A program made the position numbers and the translations under genes. A DNA stretch of 30,613 nt from CBDUXP01 sp965371225 [NCBI: uncultured bacterium] (GTDB lineage Bacteria > Abyssobacteria > SURF-5 > CBDUXP01): NCBI GenBank assembly GCA_965371225.1, contig CBDUXP010000048.1:1-30613 (forward strand), in the 5' to 3' direction. The notes under the pieces were generated by a model. That model was not told the DNA's origin. It did no database searches and saw nothing but the letters and a program-made list of their open reading frames with translations. Positions within the stretch are counted from its first letter, which is position 1. Each line of letters starts with the position of its first letter. This document shows positions 30,209 through 30,613 of this stretch, one piece after another.

Positions 30209-30613
30209 ATGCCACCAGAGACCGAGACCACGCAGATGCGTATTACCTATGACGTCCGCGACCATGTTGCGCGGATCACCCTCAACCGGCCGGAGAAGCG
30301 CAACGCCTTCACGGTCGATATGTTCCGGAGCATCGGCGACGCGTTTGCCCGCGCGGAGGCCGACCCCGCCGTGCGCTGCGTGTTGCTCACGGCCGAGGGG
30401 CCGGATTTCACCACGGGGCTCGAATTCGCGAACGTCGCCCAGGCCTGGCTGGATGGCGAGTGGCCGTTCCAGGAGGGGCAGGTGGATCCCTGGGGCGTGA
30501 TCAACGAGCGGCGCACCAAACCGCTCGTAGGGGCCACCCACGGCCGCTGCTTCACGCGGGGGCTCGAACTCGCGCTCGCGGCGGACGTGGCCATCGCGGC
30601 CGAGGGGAGCCGC
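30209..30613 (+). CDS. Enoyl-CoA hydratase/isomerase family protein, truncated by the window end
   Basis: 135 codons of a crotonase-fold enzyme are present and the frame runs off the window. VARITLNRPEKRNAFTVDMF is the family start. The oxyanion-hole segments are AEGPDFTTGLEF and HGRCFTRGLELALAADVAIA; the second has F-T-R-G where a Gly-Gly pair is usual. The start may be ATG 30209 or ATG 30236. TATGCT at 30197-30202 would place the mRNA start at about 30209, so translation may be leaderless. The specific reaction cannot be set from this fragment. Confidence 0.88.
   Translation, partial: MPPETETTQMRITYDVRDHVARITLNRPEKRNAFTVDMFRSIGDAFARAEADPAVRCVLLTAEGPDFTTGLEFANVAQAWLDGEWPFQEGQVDPWGVINERRTKPLVGATHGRCFTRGLELALAADVAIAAEGSR

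Overview
This is a 30.6 kb stretch of a GC-rich bacterial chromosome. It is densely coded on both strands, with many GTG starts and 4-nt start/stop overlaps. I see no rRNA, tRNA, CRISPR array, plasmid or phage module. The gene mix suggests a free-living or host-associated aerobic, uncultivated lineage: TauD/TfdA-type and Rieske oxygenases, a luciferase-like F420/flavin oxidoreductase, an ECF sigma factor, a hybrid histidine kinase, a membrane Ser/Thr kinase, a ceramidase-like enzyme, and many dispersed short palindromes starting GTAGGGGC. I cannot assign a phylum from the sequence alone; Chloroflexota, Tectomicrobia-like and deltaproteobacterial lineages are guesses only.

Layout. 43-2360: a leftward operon of a TetR-type regulator, an OsmC-like protein and a ferritin-like diiron protein, with a twin operator over its promoter and a terminator at its end. 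2493-4830: a rightward cluster of an ArsR-type regulator with a C-terminal cysteine cluster, a 2-oxoglutarate/Fe(II) oxygenase, and a Rieske protein whose domains are in the reverse of the usual order. 4841-6131: palindromic repeats around a HigB/HigA-like toxin-antitoxin pair. 6110-7463: ECF sigma, membrane anti-sigma-like protein and YbjQ family protein, joined by 4-nt overlaps. 7741-8982: a small membrane protein, a possible 61-residue gene with a strong terminator, and an AT-rich control region with a tandem 20-mer. 8983-11670: a PAS-PAS hybrid histidine kinase and a stand-alone receiver. 11688-15111: a leftward set of VOC protein, large membrane protein with a TPR-like tail, and a DapA-fold protein lacking the Schiff-base lysine. 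15126-19069: an SGNH-like secreted protein facing a second large membrane protein and a TolB-like propeller protein. 18959-19750: a lower-GC 699-nt segment between two perfect 42-bp direct repeats. 20031-23126: a VWA protein and serine acetyltransferase. 23298-27090: a ceramidase-like enzyme, an LLM oxidoreductase and a nucleotidyltransferase-like protein. 27493-30054: a membrane/GAF/Ser-Thr kinase with WNK-like lysine placement. 30209-end: a truncated enoyl-CoA hydratase gene.

The most unusual items are the permuted Rieske oxygenase under an AfArsR-type regulator, the WNK-like bacterial kinase, the lysine-less DapA homologue, the 42-bp duplication of a signal-peptide coding segment around a foreign-looking gene, and the modular GTAGGGGC palindromes, which in places supply stop codons of neighbouring genes.
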